Part shown: positions 1-5,389 of the stretch, piece after piece
Position numbering within the stretch: the first letter of the stretch is position 1
Layout of the letters: each line of letters starts with the position of its first letter
Assembly: GCA_028527945.1 (NCBI GenBank)
Contig: JAQQAK010000015.1
Coordinates: 1 to 7,252 of the forward strand
DNA from: Spirochaetaceae bacterium
GTDB lineage: Bacteria > Spirochaetota > Spirochaetia > UBA9216
Length of the DNA: 7,252 nucleotides
Direction of reading: 5' to 3'
Program-made: the position numbers and the translations under genes
The notes under the pieces: model-generated
What the model was told of the DNA's origin: nothing
What the model saw: the letters and a program-made list of their open reading frames with translations, nothing else
Databases searched by the model: none

Positions 1-943
1 AAAATTGAACACCAAGCTCTTCTACATAACTCATTTCTGTTTTATGTGCTGGAGCTTCTTCGCGGGTTCTTCTATAGAGAATCATTGTTCGGTCTGAACC
101 CAGTAGTTTTGATGTTGTAGCACAATCCATCGCAACATCTCCACCGCCAATTACTACCACTGTTTTACCAGGAGCCATTTTTCCGTTTGAAGGTTTAGCC
201 TTTCCAAGATATTCTACAGCGTTGGTAACGCCTTCAAGATCTGTTCCTGGAATATTGAGCATTTTAGGAGCCTGAATACCAGCTCCAATAAAAAATGCTT
301 TAAAACCTTCAGACTTTAATTCTTCTATGCTCTTATCTTTTCCAATTTTAGTGTTACAGATTATTTTTACACCAAGTTCTTTTATGATTGAGATTTCTTC
401 ATCAACTACATATTGTGGAAGTCGTGCAGGAACTACTCCATATGAAAGAACCCCGCCAGCAATAGCTTTTTCTTCAAAAATTGTAACATCATAACCTTTC
501 TGAGCTAATTCTGCGGCACAAGTAAGAGAAGATGGGCCAGAGCCAATCATTGCAACTTTTTCTTTTGAAGCTTCGACTTTATCAAGTGGTTTAAAATTAG
601 TTGCTTTTTCGTAGTCAGTTGCAAAACGCTGAAGTCTTCCAATTTGTATTGGCTTATCAATACCTGATCTTGAACAACCTTCTTCACAAAGAACTTCGTA
701 AGGACATACTCTCGCGCATATTCCTCCAAGAACATTATTGGTTCGTATGATTTCTGACGCGCCTTTAAAATTTCTAAACCTTATTGCTCTAATAAAATCC
801 GCGGGATTGGTTCCGGCTGGACAGTCTCGACTACATGGCGCGTCATGACAAAGCAGGCATCTGGAAGCTTCTTCCATTGCGGTTGCAATATTAAATGGAG
901 GAACGGCTTCACACAGATAATTTTTGGTTGCGTTATCGGACAT
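1..943 (-). CDS. preT: Dihydropyrimidine dehydrogenase (NAD(P)+) subunit PreT, 3' end cut by window edge
   Basis: The 314 visible residues match the PreT/GltD-like flavoprotein family. PreT pairs with PreA in the cytoplasm to interconvert uracil or thymine and their 5,6-dihydro forms using NAD(P)H. Cysteine cluster one is C29, C32, C37, C41 in RCLLCHDAPCSRDCPAGT; cluster two is C76, C80, C86, C90. These are the iron-sulfur ligands of the family's N-terminal helical domain, and the first motif is close to my memory of E. coli PreT. The FAD-binding loop is GSGPSS (134-139), with Ser at the usual last Gly. The second Rossmann loop is VIGGGDVAMD (264-273), followed by YRRTREEAPA (290-299). E. coli PreT has about 412 residues, so roughly 100 are missing. 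The ATG at 941-943 has AAGGAGG (951-957) seven bases upstream. preA may lie beyond base 1, but this cannot be seen. A GltD-like small subunit is the alternative; the cysteine-rich N-terminus favours PreT. Confidence 0.88.
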   Translation of the reverse strand, partial: MSDNATKNYLCEAVPPFNIATAMEEASRCLLCHDAPCSRDCPAGTNPADFIRAIRFRNFKGASEIIRTNNVLGGICARVCPYEVLCEEGCSRSGIDKPIQIGRLQRFATDYEKATNFKPLDKVEASKEKVAMIGSGPSSLTCAAELAQKGYDVTIFEEKAIAGGVLSYGVVPARLPQYVVDEEISIIKELGVKIICNTKIGKDKSIEELKSEGFKAFFIGAGIQAPKMLNIPGTDLEGVTNAVEYLGKAKPSNGKMAPGKTVVVIGGGDVAMDCATTSKLLGSDRTMILYRRTREEAPAHKTEMSYVEELGVQF

Positions 944-1130
944 TAAATGGCCTCCTTGTTAATTTTAATGTTTTATATTCAATATTCAAAAAAAGAGGGA
1001 ATCTTTTACTGAATAAAAGAAGTGCTGTTAATAATGTCATGCTGATATAAAAAGAACTTGTAAATGTATAGTTTAAGGATAAACAAACAAAGAGAATAAA
1101 TAAAACTATAGTAGTTACAAATTTAGTCAT
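933..1130 (-). CDS. Possible small two-helix membrane protein, hypothetical
   Basis: This is an open frame of 65 residues whose product I do not recognise. It has two hydrophobic stretches (about residues 4-24 and 26-41), followed by a basic tail containing SKR and LTRRP. Its stop codon (933-935) lies inside the preT coding start, an 11-base overlap, and the tail is encoded over the preT ribosome site. No Shine-Dalgarno sequence precedes the ATG at 1128-1130. However, a promoter-like TTGCGA-17-TATAAT ends only eight bases before it, which would give a nearly leaderless message. Codons look ordinary for the window, but AT-rich spacer DNA readily yields hydrophobic open frames. It may instead be only the preT leader. 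If real, it would be transcribed with preT and could couple to its translation. Confidence 0.3.
   Translation of the reverse strand: MTKFVTTIVLFILFVCLSLNYTFTSSFYISMTLLTALLLFSKRFPLFLNIEYKTLKLTRRPFNVR
951..957 (-). promoter_or_regulatory. Strong ribosome binding site of preT
   Basis: The minus strand reads AAGGAGG, a near-perfect anti-Shine-Dalgarno match, seven bases before the ATG at 943. It fixes the preT start even though the gene's other end is outside the window. Confidence 0.85.
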
Positions 1131-1134
1131 AAAG

Positions 1135-1162
1135 CGTTATTATATATGCTTTATACGTTATT
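1135..1162 (+). repeat. Direct repeat CGTTATT with 21-bp period in the divergent promoter region
   Basis: CGTTATT occurs at 1135-1141 and again at 1156-1162, exactly 21 bp apart (two helical turns). The copies overlap the -10 and -35 boxes of the leftward promoter and lie just upstream of the AEC permease gene. This layout would suit an operator bound on one helix face, but 7-bp repeats in AT-rich DNA can arise by chance. Confidence 0.3.
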
Positions 1163-1167
1163 CGCAA
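1139..1167 (-). promoter_or_regulatory. Sigma70-like promoter for the preT direction
   Basis: On the minus strand, TTGCGA (1167-1162; 4 of 6 against consensus) and a perfect TATAAT (1144-1139) are separated by 17 bases. Transcription would begin near 1132. That gives preT a leader of about 190 nt, or gives the possible 65-residue open frame at 1130 an almost leaderless start. The assignment rests on sequence match only; AT-rich DNA makes chance -10 boxes common, but the ideal spacing supports it. Confidence 0.5.
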
Positions 1168-1185
1168 TATTAAAATAGCATCTTT

Positions 1186-1191
1186 GAGGGG
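1186..1191 (+). promoter_or_regulatory. Ribosome binding site of the AEC permease
   Basis: GAGGGG lies eight bases before the ATG at 1200 and supports that start. No convincing -35/-10 pair precedes it. The best candidate is TAAAAT at 1171-1176 with a weak TTTATA at 1150-1155 and a short 15-base spacer. Confidence 0.7.
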
Positions 1192-1199
1192 CTTGATAG

Positions 1200-2087
1200 A
1201 TGATAATAGATATTTTTTGGATTATATTACCACTGTTTGTTGTTATGGCCGGTGGAGCTTTAATGTCAAAGTTTTTTACAATAAATCAGGATACTTTAAC
1301 AAGAATTCTTACTGATTTTTTTATGCCGGCTCTTGTTTTTTATTCTCTTGTTACATCTGAACTTGTTGTTAGTGAAGCTTTTAAACTTTTTGGGTCTACT
1401 ACAATAATTTTTATTTTATTATTATTGGCAGGTATCTTATATTGTAAAATTACTTCTATTAATATGGGAGCTTTTGTACCTTCTGTTTGTTTTATGAATT
1501 CAGGTTTTCTCGGTATTCCATTGATGATGCTTTGGGGTGGGCTAGGCTCTATGAATACTGAGGTAATAGTAGACCAAATACAAACATTTTATATTTTTAC
1601 AATAGGTATAATTATTGTTTCTGAAGGATTTACTTTCAAGGGACTCTTGGAAATGATAAAAACACCTCTTTTATGGGCAATAGTATTAGGTTTTGTTTTT
1701 AAATATTTAGAAATTGAAATACCCAAACAAATACTTGAAATCTTTAAGTTTAGCGGAGAAGGCGCTTCAGCTTTAGCTGCTTTTACAGTAGGAACGGCAA
1801 TAAAGTTTTCAAATATAAAAATAGATAAACATGTTATTGCTGGTTTATTAATACGTTTTATTGGTGGATTTTTAGCAGGCTGGGCAGCAATAACTATTTT
1901 TAATATAGATGGGACTATGAAAACAATAATTATTGTCGCGGCAAGTTTACCCTCAGCTGTTTTTTCTTATATTCTTCCTGCAAGATATGGAAAAGATACT
2001 TCCTACGCGTCCAGTATTGTTGTTTTATCAACAATACTGGGCCTTATATTTATTCCTGCAGCTTTTACACTTGCATCAATTGTTTAA
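1200..2087 (+). CDS. AEC (auxin efflux carrier) family permease
   Basis: This 295-residue, very hydrophobic inner-membrane protein has the AEC fold pattern of paired helical bundles with about ten membrane segments. Family hallmarks are an N-terminal stretch with PLFVVMAGGALMSK (11-24) and LTDFFMPALVFYSL (37-50). Next comes the first-half NSGFLGIP motif (100-107), and then the second-half ASLPSAVFSYILPARYG (248-264). Length is usual for bacterial members. Characterised relatives move malate, other organic acids or related anions by secondary transport; the substrate here cannot be told from sequence. The ATG at 1200 follows GAGGGG (1186-1191) at eight bases. It is divergent from preT and converges on the thioesterase gene with only 13 bp between stops. 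The 3' end contains a perfect hairpin, described separately. Confidence 0.9.
   Translation: MIIDIFWIILPLFVVMAGGALMSKFFTINQDTLTRILTDFFMPALVFYSLVTSELVVSEAFKLFGSTTIIFILLLLAGILYCKITSINMGAFVPSVCFMNSGFLGIPLMMLWGGLGSMNTEVIVDQIQTFYIFTIGIIIVSEGFTFKGLLEMIKTPLLWAIVLGFVFKYLEIEIPKQILEIFKFSGEGASALAAFTVGTAIKFSNIKIDKHVIAGLLIRFIGGFLAGWAAITIFNIDGTMKTIIIVAASLPSAVFSYILPARYGKDTSYASSIVVLSTILGLIFIPAAFTLASIV
2011..2040. repeat. Perfect 12-bp inverted repeat inside the AEC gene 3' end
   Basis: The arms CCAGTATTGTTG (2011-2022) and CAACAATACTGG (2029-2040) are exact reverse complements around a six-base loop. The structure encodes residues about 271-280 of the permease and ends 45 bases before its stop codon. It also lies about 60 bases beyond the stop of the converging thioesterase gene. 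No run of T follows on either strand, so it is not a textbook intrinsic terminator. A shared 3'-end or RNA-stability structure is possible. Confidence 0.75.
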
Positions 2088-2100
2088 GATTCGAGAATTA

Positions 2101-2838
2101 TTATTCCCAAACAGATTTTGCAAGGCAGTTTACGACTCCGCCGGAAGAAGGGCGTATTGCGTGAATAATCTCATTTCCTGAAATTGAGTATTCAACCTTG
2201 GACAAGCTTCCTGGCAATATTTCAGCTTTATGAATAATTTCAAATTTACGAATATTTTTGTTGTTGAAAAACTCAGCAGGCAGGGCGTCTAAGAGCCATC
2301 GTACATAAACTGGAGCAGTCACATGATTGTTTGCGTCAAGTGTTGAATATGTAGCTGCAAAATTATCTACAATAACAGGATTTTCAGGTTCTTGAATCTT
2401 TCCTCTGAAATTATCAATTATCATTCTTTCAGCGGCATCAGGATCTGGATGAATATCAAGAACTTTTTGTGGTAATCTTACAACACGTCGCCTTTCAAAA
2501 TCTATCGTAACCCAGGCACTTGTTGCTCTGAGTAGTTCATTATCATCGTTATCAGTCATAATGAAATCTCTGCAGGAATAAAGGCCTCTTGCTCCTGTCG
2601 GCCATGTTGTAAGTTTTATCTTCTCTGAAAAAGAAGGAATTCTTGTAAATTCAACATTCATTCGTGATAACATCCATGAAAGTCCATCTTTTTGCATATC
2701 CTGAATAGTAAGTTCCTGCTCTATTCCATGATCACCAGCTATCTCATACATAAATTGAAATAGTGGAGGAATATGCGCTTTATTATCCGGAGCTGTATGA
2801 TAATTTCTAATTTGTATATTTTCAGTATATTTTGTCAT
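2101..2838 (-). CDS. Acyl-ACP thioesterase (FatA/FatB-like double hot-dog)
   Basis: This 245-residue cytosolic enzyme would hydrolyse fatty acyl-ACP to free fatty acid and ACP, ending chain elongation. The first hot-dog half shows SWMLSRMNVEFTRIPSF (54-70), then TTWPTGARGLYSCRDF (77-92), a typical pattern. The second half has DANNHV (168-173) followed by YVRWLLDALP (178-187). D168, N170, H172 and E206 line up with the Asp-Asn-His-Glu active-site set of plant FatB as I recall it. The usual D-x-N-x-H-V-N-N becomes DANNHVTA. Length is normal for bacterial members. The ATG at 2836-2838 has GAGG (2846-2849) seven bases upstream, and translation ends at tandem stops TAA-TAA (2103-2098). It appears monocistronic within the window, divergent from the transporter operon. 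Chain-length preference cannot be read from sequence. Confidence 0.9.
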   Translation of the reverse strand: MTKYTENIQIRNYHTAPDNKAHIPPLFQFMYEIAGDHGIEQELTIQDMQKDGLSWMLSRMNVEFTRIPSFSEKIKLTTWPTGARGLYSCRDFIMTDNDDNELLRATSAWVTIDFERRRVVRLPQKVLDIHPDPDAAERMIIDNFRGKIQEPENPVIVDNFAATYSTLDANNHVTAPVYVRWLLDALPAEFFNNKNIRKFEIIHKAEILPGSLSKVEYSISGNEIIHAIRPSSGGVVNCLAKSVWE

Positions 2839-2865
2839 TAGTAAACCTCAAATTTAAGTAGAATA

Positions 2866-2871
2866 ATTATA
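2866..2871 (-). promoter_or_regulatory. Candidate -10 box of the thioesterase gene
   Basis: The minus strand reads a perfect TATAAT here, which would start transcription about 20 bases before the ATG. The matching -35 (TGTACT at 2894-2889, 17-base spacer) is poor, only 3 of 6. Position and -10 quality are the support. Confidence 0.4.
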
Positions 2872-2954
2872 GCTAAAAAAAATAGAAAAGTACATTGGTG
2901 TAGAATATATACAACTTTATGACTATCATTCTTCGAGTTTTGAAAAAGCATATA

Positions 2955-2983
2955 TTGACTTAATTTATGGTAAAAACTAAAAT
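2955..2983 (+). promoter_or_regulatory. Sigma70-like promoter of the ABC importer operon
   Basis: TTGACT (2955-2960, 5 of 6) and TAAAAT (2978-2983, 5 of 6) are separated by the ideal 17 bases. Transcription should begin near 2990, leaving a leader of roughly 38 nt before the first ATPase gene. This is the best promoter match I found in the window and the likely origin of a transcript covering all five transporter genes. The rest of the 189-bp divergent gap (2839-3027) shows no riboswitch-like or other structure I could identify. Confidence 0.7.
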
Positions 2984-3027
2984 CCGCCTATATCTAAAAA
3001 GCGAGAAGAATTAGATAAGGATTTTTT

Positions 3028-3783
3028 ATGCTTTCTATAAAGGAAGTAAGCAAGCATTTTGGCGGGCTTATTGCTTTAAAAAATGTGAGTTTTAATATAG
3101 AAGAAAACCGTATTCATGGAATAATTGGTCCCAATGGTTCGGGTAAAACTACTATATTTAACTGCATTTCAGGGCTGCTTCCAGTAACGTCGGGAAATAT
3201 TTTTTTAGATGATCTCAATATAACAGAAAAACCTGCTTATGAAATTTCTAAATTAGGAATAAGAAGGACTTTTCAAGGAGCGGATTTAGTTCCTTCAATG
3301 ACTGTTGTAGAAAATGTAATGAGCGGAATTTATAATCCTCAGAAAAGCGATATAATACAGACCTTTTTTAGAAAACCTTTTAAAAAATCTGATTCAGAGA
3401 AAGAATTATACAATAAAGCTGTCGAAACTCTTAAAATCTTCAATATTAATGATTCAGCAGAAAGATGGGGTAGTGAACTTGTTTGGGCAGAAAGGCAACT
3501 TGTACAAATTGCTCGTGCAGTAATATCAATGCCAAAGGTTCTTCTTTTAGATGAACCTGCTGCAGGTCTTGGTAATAATGAAACAAAACAGATAGGCACT
3601 ATAATAAAAAAGATCAGAGATATTGGTATTACACCTGTAGTAGTAAGTCATGATATGAAAATGCTTATGGATACGGCCGATTATATTACAGTTTTAAATT
3701 TTGGTGAAAAAATATTTGAAGGTTCTCCTGAGCAGGCTATGAAAGATTCACGAGTGTTGGAGGCTTATCTTGGAAAAGAATGA
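3028..3783 (+). CDS. HAAT-type ABC importer ATPase, LivG-like, with degenerate signature motif
   Basis: This 251-residue cytoplasmic ATPase would power the importer encoded by the following genes. Walker A is GPNGSGKTT (34-42), the Q-loop is TFQ (81-83), Walker B is VLLLDEP (171-177) and the H-loop His is H208. After Walker B comes AAGLGNNE, the LivG-style D-loop region. The Q-loop to signature insert and the C-terminal EAYLGK are typical of LivG proteins, and length is normal (about 255). The odd point is the signature: the expected L-S-x-G-E/Q is LVWAER (151-156), losing both Ser and Gly. The frame is otherwise intact, so it is not a pseudogene. The ATG follows AAGGA (3017-3021) at six bases. 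First gene of the operon, it overlaps the next by 14 bases. The substrate is unknown. Confidence 0.92.
   Translation: MLSIKEVSKHFGGLIALKNVSFNIEENRIHGIIGPNGSGKTTIFNCISGLLPVTSGNIFLDDLNITEKPAYEISKLGIRRTFQGADLVPSMTVVENVMSGIYNPQKSDIIQTFFRKPFKKSDSEKELYNKAVETLKIFNINDSAERWGSELVWAERQLVQIARAVISMPKVLLLDEPAAGLGNNETKQIGTIIKKIRDIGITPVVVSHDMKMLMDTADYITVLNFGEKIFEGSPEQAMKDSRVLEAYLGKE
3759..3763 (+). promoter_or_regulatory. Ribosome site that sets the TTG start of the LivF-like gene
   Basis: GGAGG sits inside the end of the LivG-like gene, six bases before TTG at 3770. No in-frame ATG lies near, so this site supports a TTG start and a 14-base overlap, with translational coupling likely. Confidence 0.75.
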
Positions 3784-4486
3784 GTCTATTCTTAAAATAA
3801 GAAATTTGAGTTTATATCATAATAAAATTAAAGCTCTTGATAATATAAATCTTGAAGTTAAAAAAGGTGAACTCTTGGTTCTTGTCGGGGCAAATGGAGC
3901 TGGAAAAACAAGTTTAATGGAAACAATACTTGGCTCTAATGTTCCACAACATGGAGAAATACTTTTTAAAGAGAATGAAATTAAGGGTAAGTCAGTAGAT
4001 TATATTGTTAGAAATGGAATATATCTGGTACCCGAAGATAAGGGAGTTTTTTCTTCCATGACAGTATTGGATAATCTTCTTTTAGGCGCGCATAATAATC
4101 GAAAAGATGTCCCTCTTAAATTGGAAACTGTATATGATTTTTTCCCTGTTCTTTTTGATCGGCAAAAACAAATTGCCGGAACATTAAGTGGTGGGGAGAG
4201 GCGAATGCTCGCTATAGCGAGAGCATTAATGTCATCACCTGAAATAATTCTTATTGATGAACCTTCTATAGGATTAGCCCCTATAATAGTAAATAATATC
4301 TTCGAAATTATTAAAAAGCTTAATAACGAAGGTTATACAATTATTTTATCAGAACAAAATATATATAAAGCTCTAAAAATTGCACAACGCGGATGTGTTC
4401 TTGAAACTGGAAAAATAGTCAAATATGGCTGTTCAAAAGAGCTTTTAAATGATGAAGCAGTAAAAAATGCTTACCTAGGAGTTTGA
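3770..4486 (+). CDS. HAAT-type ABC importer ATPase, LivF-like
   Basis: This second cytoplasmic ATPase (238 residues) would form a heterodimer with the LivG-like protein. Walker A is GANGAGKTS (40-48), the signature is a canonical LSGGERR (139-145) and Walker B is IILIDEPSIGLAP (159-171). Two positions follow LivF custom rather than general ABC rules. The Q-loop region reads YLVPEDKGVF (85-94), with Glu where most ABC proteins have Gln. The H-loop reads SEQN (194-197), with no His. Length is normal for LivF. Translation starts at TTG, guided by GGAGG at 3759-3763. The stop overlaps or abuts the permease start region. In the dimer, its intact signature would pair with the LivG Walker A site, while the LivG-like degenerate signature would face this protein's Walker A. 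Confidence 0.93.
   Translation: MEKNESILKIRNLSLYHNKIKALDNINLEVKKGELLVLVGANGAGKTSLMETILGSNVPQHGEILFKENEIKGKSVDYIVRNGIYLVPEDKGVFSSMTVLDNLLLGAHNNRKDVPLKLETVYDFFPVLFDRQKQIAGTLSGGERRMLAIARALMSSPEIILIDEPSIGLAPIIVNNIFEIIKKLNNEGYTIILSEQNIYKALKIAQRGCVLETGKIVKYGCSKELLNDEAVKNAYLGV
4477..4481 (+). promoter_or_regulatory. Ribosome site favouring the GTG start of the LivH-like gene
   Basis: AGGAG lies seven bases before GTG 4489 but only one base before TTG 4483. Spacing therefore argues for GTG and a two-base gap after the LivF-like stop. Confidence 0.7.
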
Positions 4487-4488
4487 TT

Positions 4489-5376
4489 GTGGAAGTGTTG
4501 GCAGCTCAGATAGTTAACGGATTATCTCTTGGAAGCGTCTATGTCTTGCTTGTAACAGCTTTTAACTTGTTACTTTTAGTTGCAATGATAATACATTATT
4601 CCTTTCCTGTTATTGTAGTTTTTTCTATGTATATTTCTTGGTTTGTTATGAATTTATCAGGGAGTATTTGGCTGGGAATTTTTAGCGCTGTTTTATCAGC
4701 TGTCATTCTAAATGTAATAACAGCACCTATTTTTCAGCATATAATGAAAAAAAGAGGCGAAGTAGATATAAACGCTACAATGGTGGCGTCTATGGGAATG
4801 GGGATGATTATTACAGATATTCTTTCTCATGTTTTTAATCAGGGGTTTCCAATTGCCTTTCCAGATAAGTTAACTGGTAATGATAAGGCTCCACTTATTA
4901 AAGCAGGGCTTATCACCGTTTCTCAGGGACAGATAATAATTTTGCTCTCTTCTGTTATCTTTGTGATAATTTTATTCTGGTTATTATTTAAAACAAGAAC
5001 AGGACGGGCTTTTAGAGCTATTGCCGAAGATCCACATGAAGCAAAACTCGTCGGAATTCCTTTGATGAAGACAGGTTTTAAAAGTTACGCTATTACAGGT
5101 TTATTAGGTGGCGTAACATCTGTATTAATGGCAGTTCTATTAGGTTCCGCTTCAGCAGGGCTTGGAGATAATCTTGGACATAAAGTTCTTGCAGTCTCAA
5201 TAATTGCTGGACTTGGTAATTTGACAGGAGGTCTTGTAGTTGGGCTTTTATTAGGTATTTTTGAGGCAATAATACAAGGATATTTTGCTGGATCCTGGTC
5301 TAACACTGTTTCATTTTTAGTAATGCTTGTTATTGTGCTTGCAAAACCAAAAGGCTTGTTTGGTTCTAATATTTAG
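4489..5376 (+). CDS. HAAT-type ABC importer permease, LivH-like
   Basis: This 295-residue integral inner-membrane subunit begins with QIVNGLSLGSVYVLL (7-21), the usual LivH opening. It has hydrophobic segments near 7-33, 38-52, 58-80, 96-115, 148-168, 198-222, 233-262 and 272-285. The cytoplasmic coupling segment TGRAFRAIAEDPHEAKLVGI (171-190) contacts the ATPases in this family. The C-terminus ends in KPKGLFG, also typical. I place the start at GTG 4489, because AGGAG (4477-4481) is seven bases upstream. The TTG at 4483 would extend the protein by two residues but leaves almost no spacing. The start is two bases after the LivF-like stop. Length is close to E. coli LivH (about 308). The substrate is not evident. 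Confidence 0.92.
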   Translation: MEVLAAQIVNGLSLGSVYVLLVTAFNLLLLVAMIIHYSFPVIVVFSMYISWFVMNLSGSIWLGIFSAVLSAVILNVITAPIFQHIMKKRGEVDINATMVASMGMGMIITDILSHVFNQGFPIAFPDKLTGNDKAPLIKAGLITVSQGQIIILLSSVIFVIILFWLLFKTRTGRAFRAIAEDPHEAKLVGIPLMKTGFKSYAITGLLGGVTSVLMAVLLGSASAGLGDNLGHKVLAVSIIAGLGNLTGGLVVGLLLGIFEAIIQGYFAGSWSNTVSFLVMLVIVLAKPKGLFGSNI

Positions 5377-5381
5377 GAAGG
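5375..5381 (+). promoter_or_regulatory. Ribosome site that sets the GTG start of the LivM-like gene
   Basis: AGGAAGG overlaps the LivH-like stop codon and lies eight bases before GTG 5390. It favours this start over the ATG at 5327. Confidence 0.75.
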
Positions 5382-5389
5382 TCTATATT

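Noticed and set aside
547..735. Minus-strand open frame of 62 residues inside preT
   Set aside because: It is a different frame of the same strand as preT, whose conserved cysteine and FAD motifs cover this region.
2088..2100. Intrinsic terminator between the converging permease and thioesterase genes
   Set aside because: The 13-bp gap holds no stem and T-run; only the coding hairpin at 2011-2040 is nearby.
1933..2181. Open frame of 82 residues crossing the permease/thioesterase junction on the plus strand
   Set aside because: It is out of frame with the well-supported permease and antisense to the thioesterase, has no ribosome site, and shows an unconvincing composition.
3339..3599. Minus-strand open frame of 86 residues within the LivG-like gene
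   Set aside because: It lies wholly antisense to a conserved ATPase gene containing Walker B, and has no start signal.
4204..4227. Hairpin AATGCTC...GAGCATT in the LivF-like gene
   Set aside because: The seven-bp arms fall in the conserved R-R-M-L-A-I-A-R-A-L codons and are easily produced by codon choice; no regulatory context.
4881..4915. Inverted repeat TGATAAG...CTTATCA in the LivH-like gene
   Set aside because: Seven-bp arms with a 21-base loop in AT-rich coding DNA are expected by chance.
5085..5306. Minus-strand open frame of 73 residues within the LivH-like gene
   Set aside because: It is antisense to conserved permease coding, and its Pro/Thr/Ser-rich composition is a typical mirror of Gly/Ala/Leu codons.
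5327..5389. Longer N-terminus for the LivM-like protein from ATG 5327
   Set aside because: It would overlap the LivH-like gene by 50 bases, lacks a ribosome site, and the added 21 residues do not resemble LivM; GTG 5390 has a strong site.
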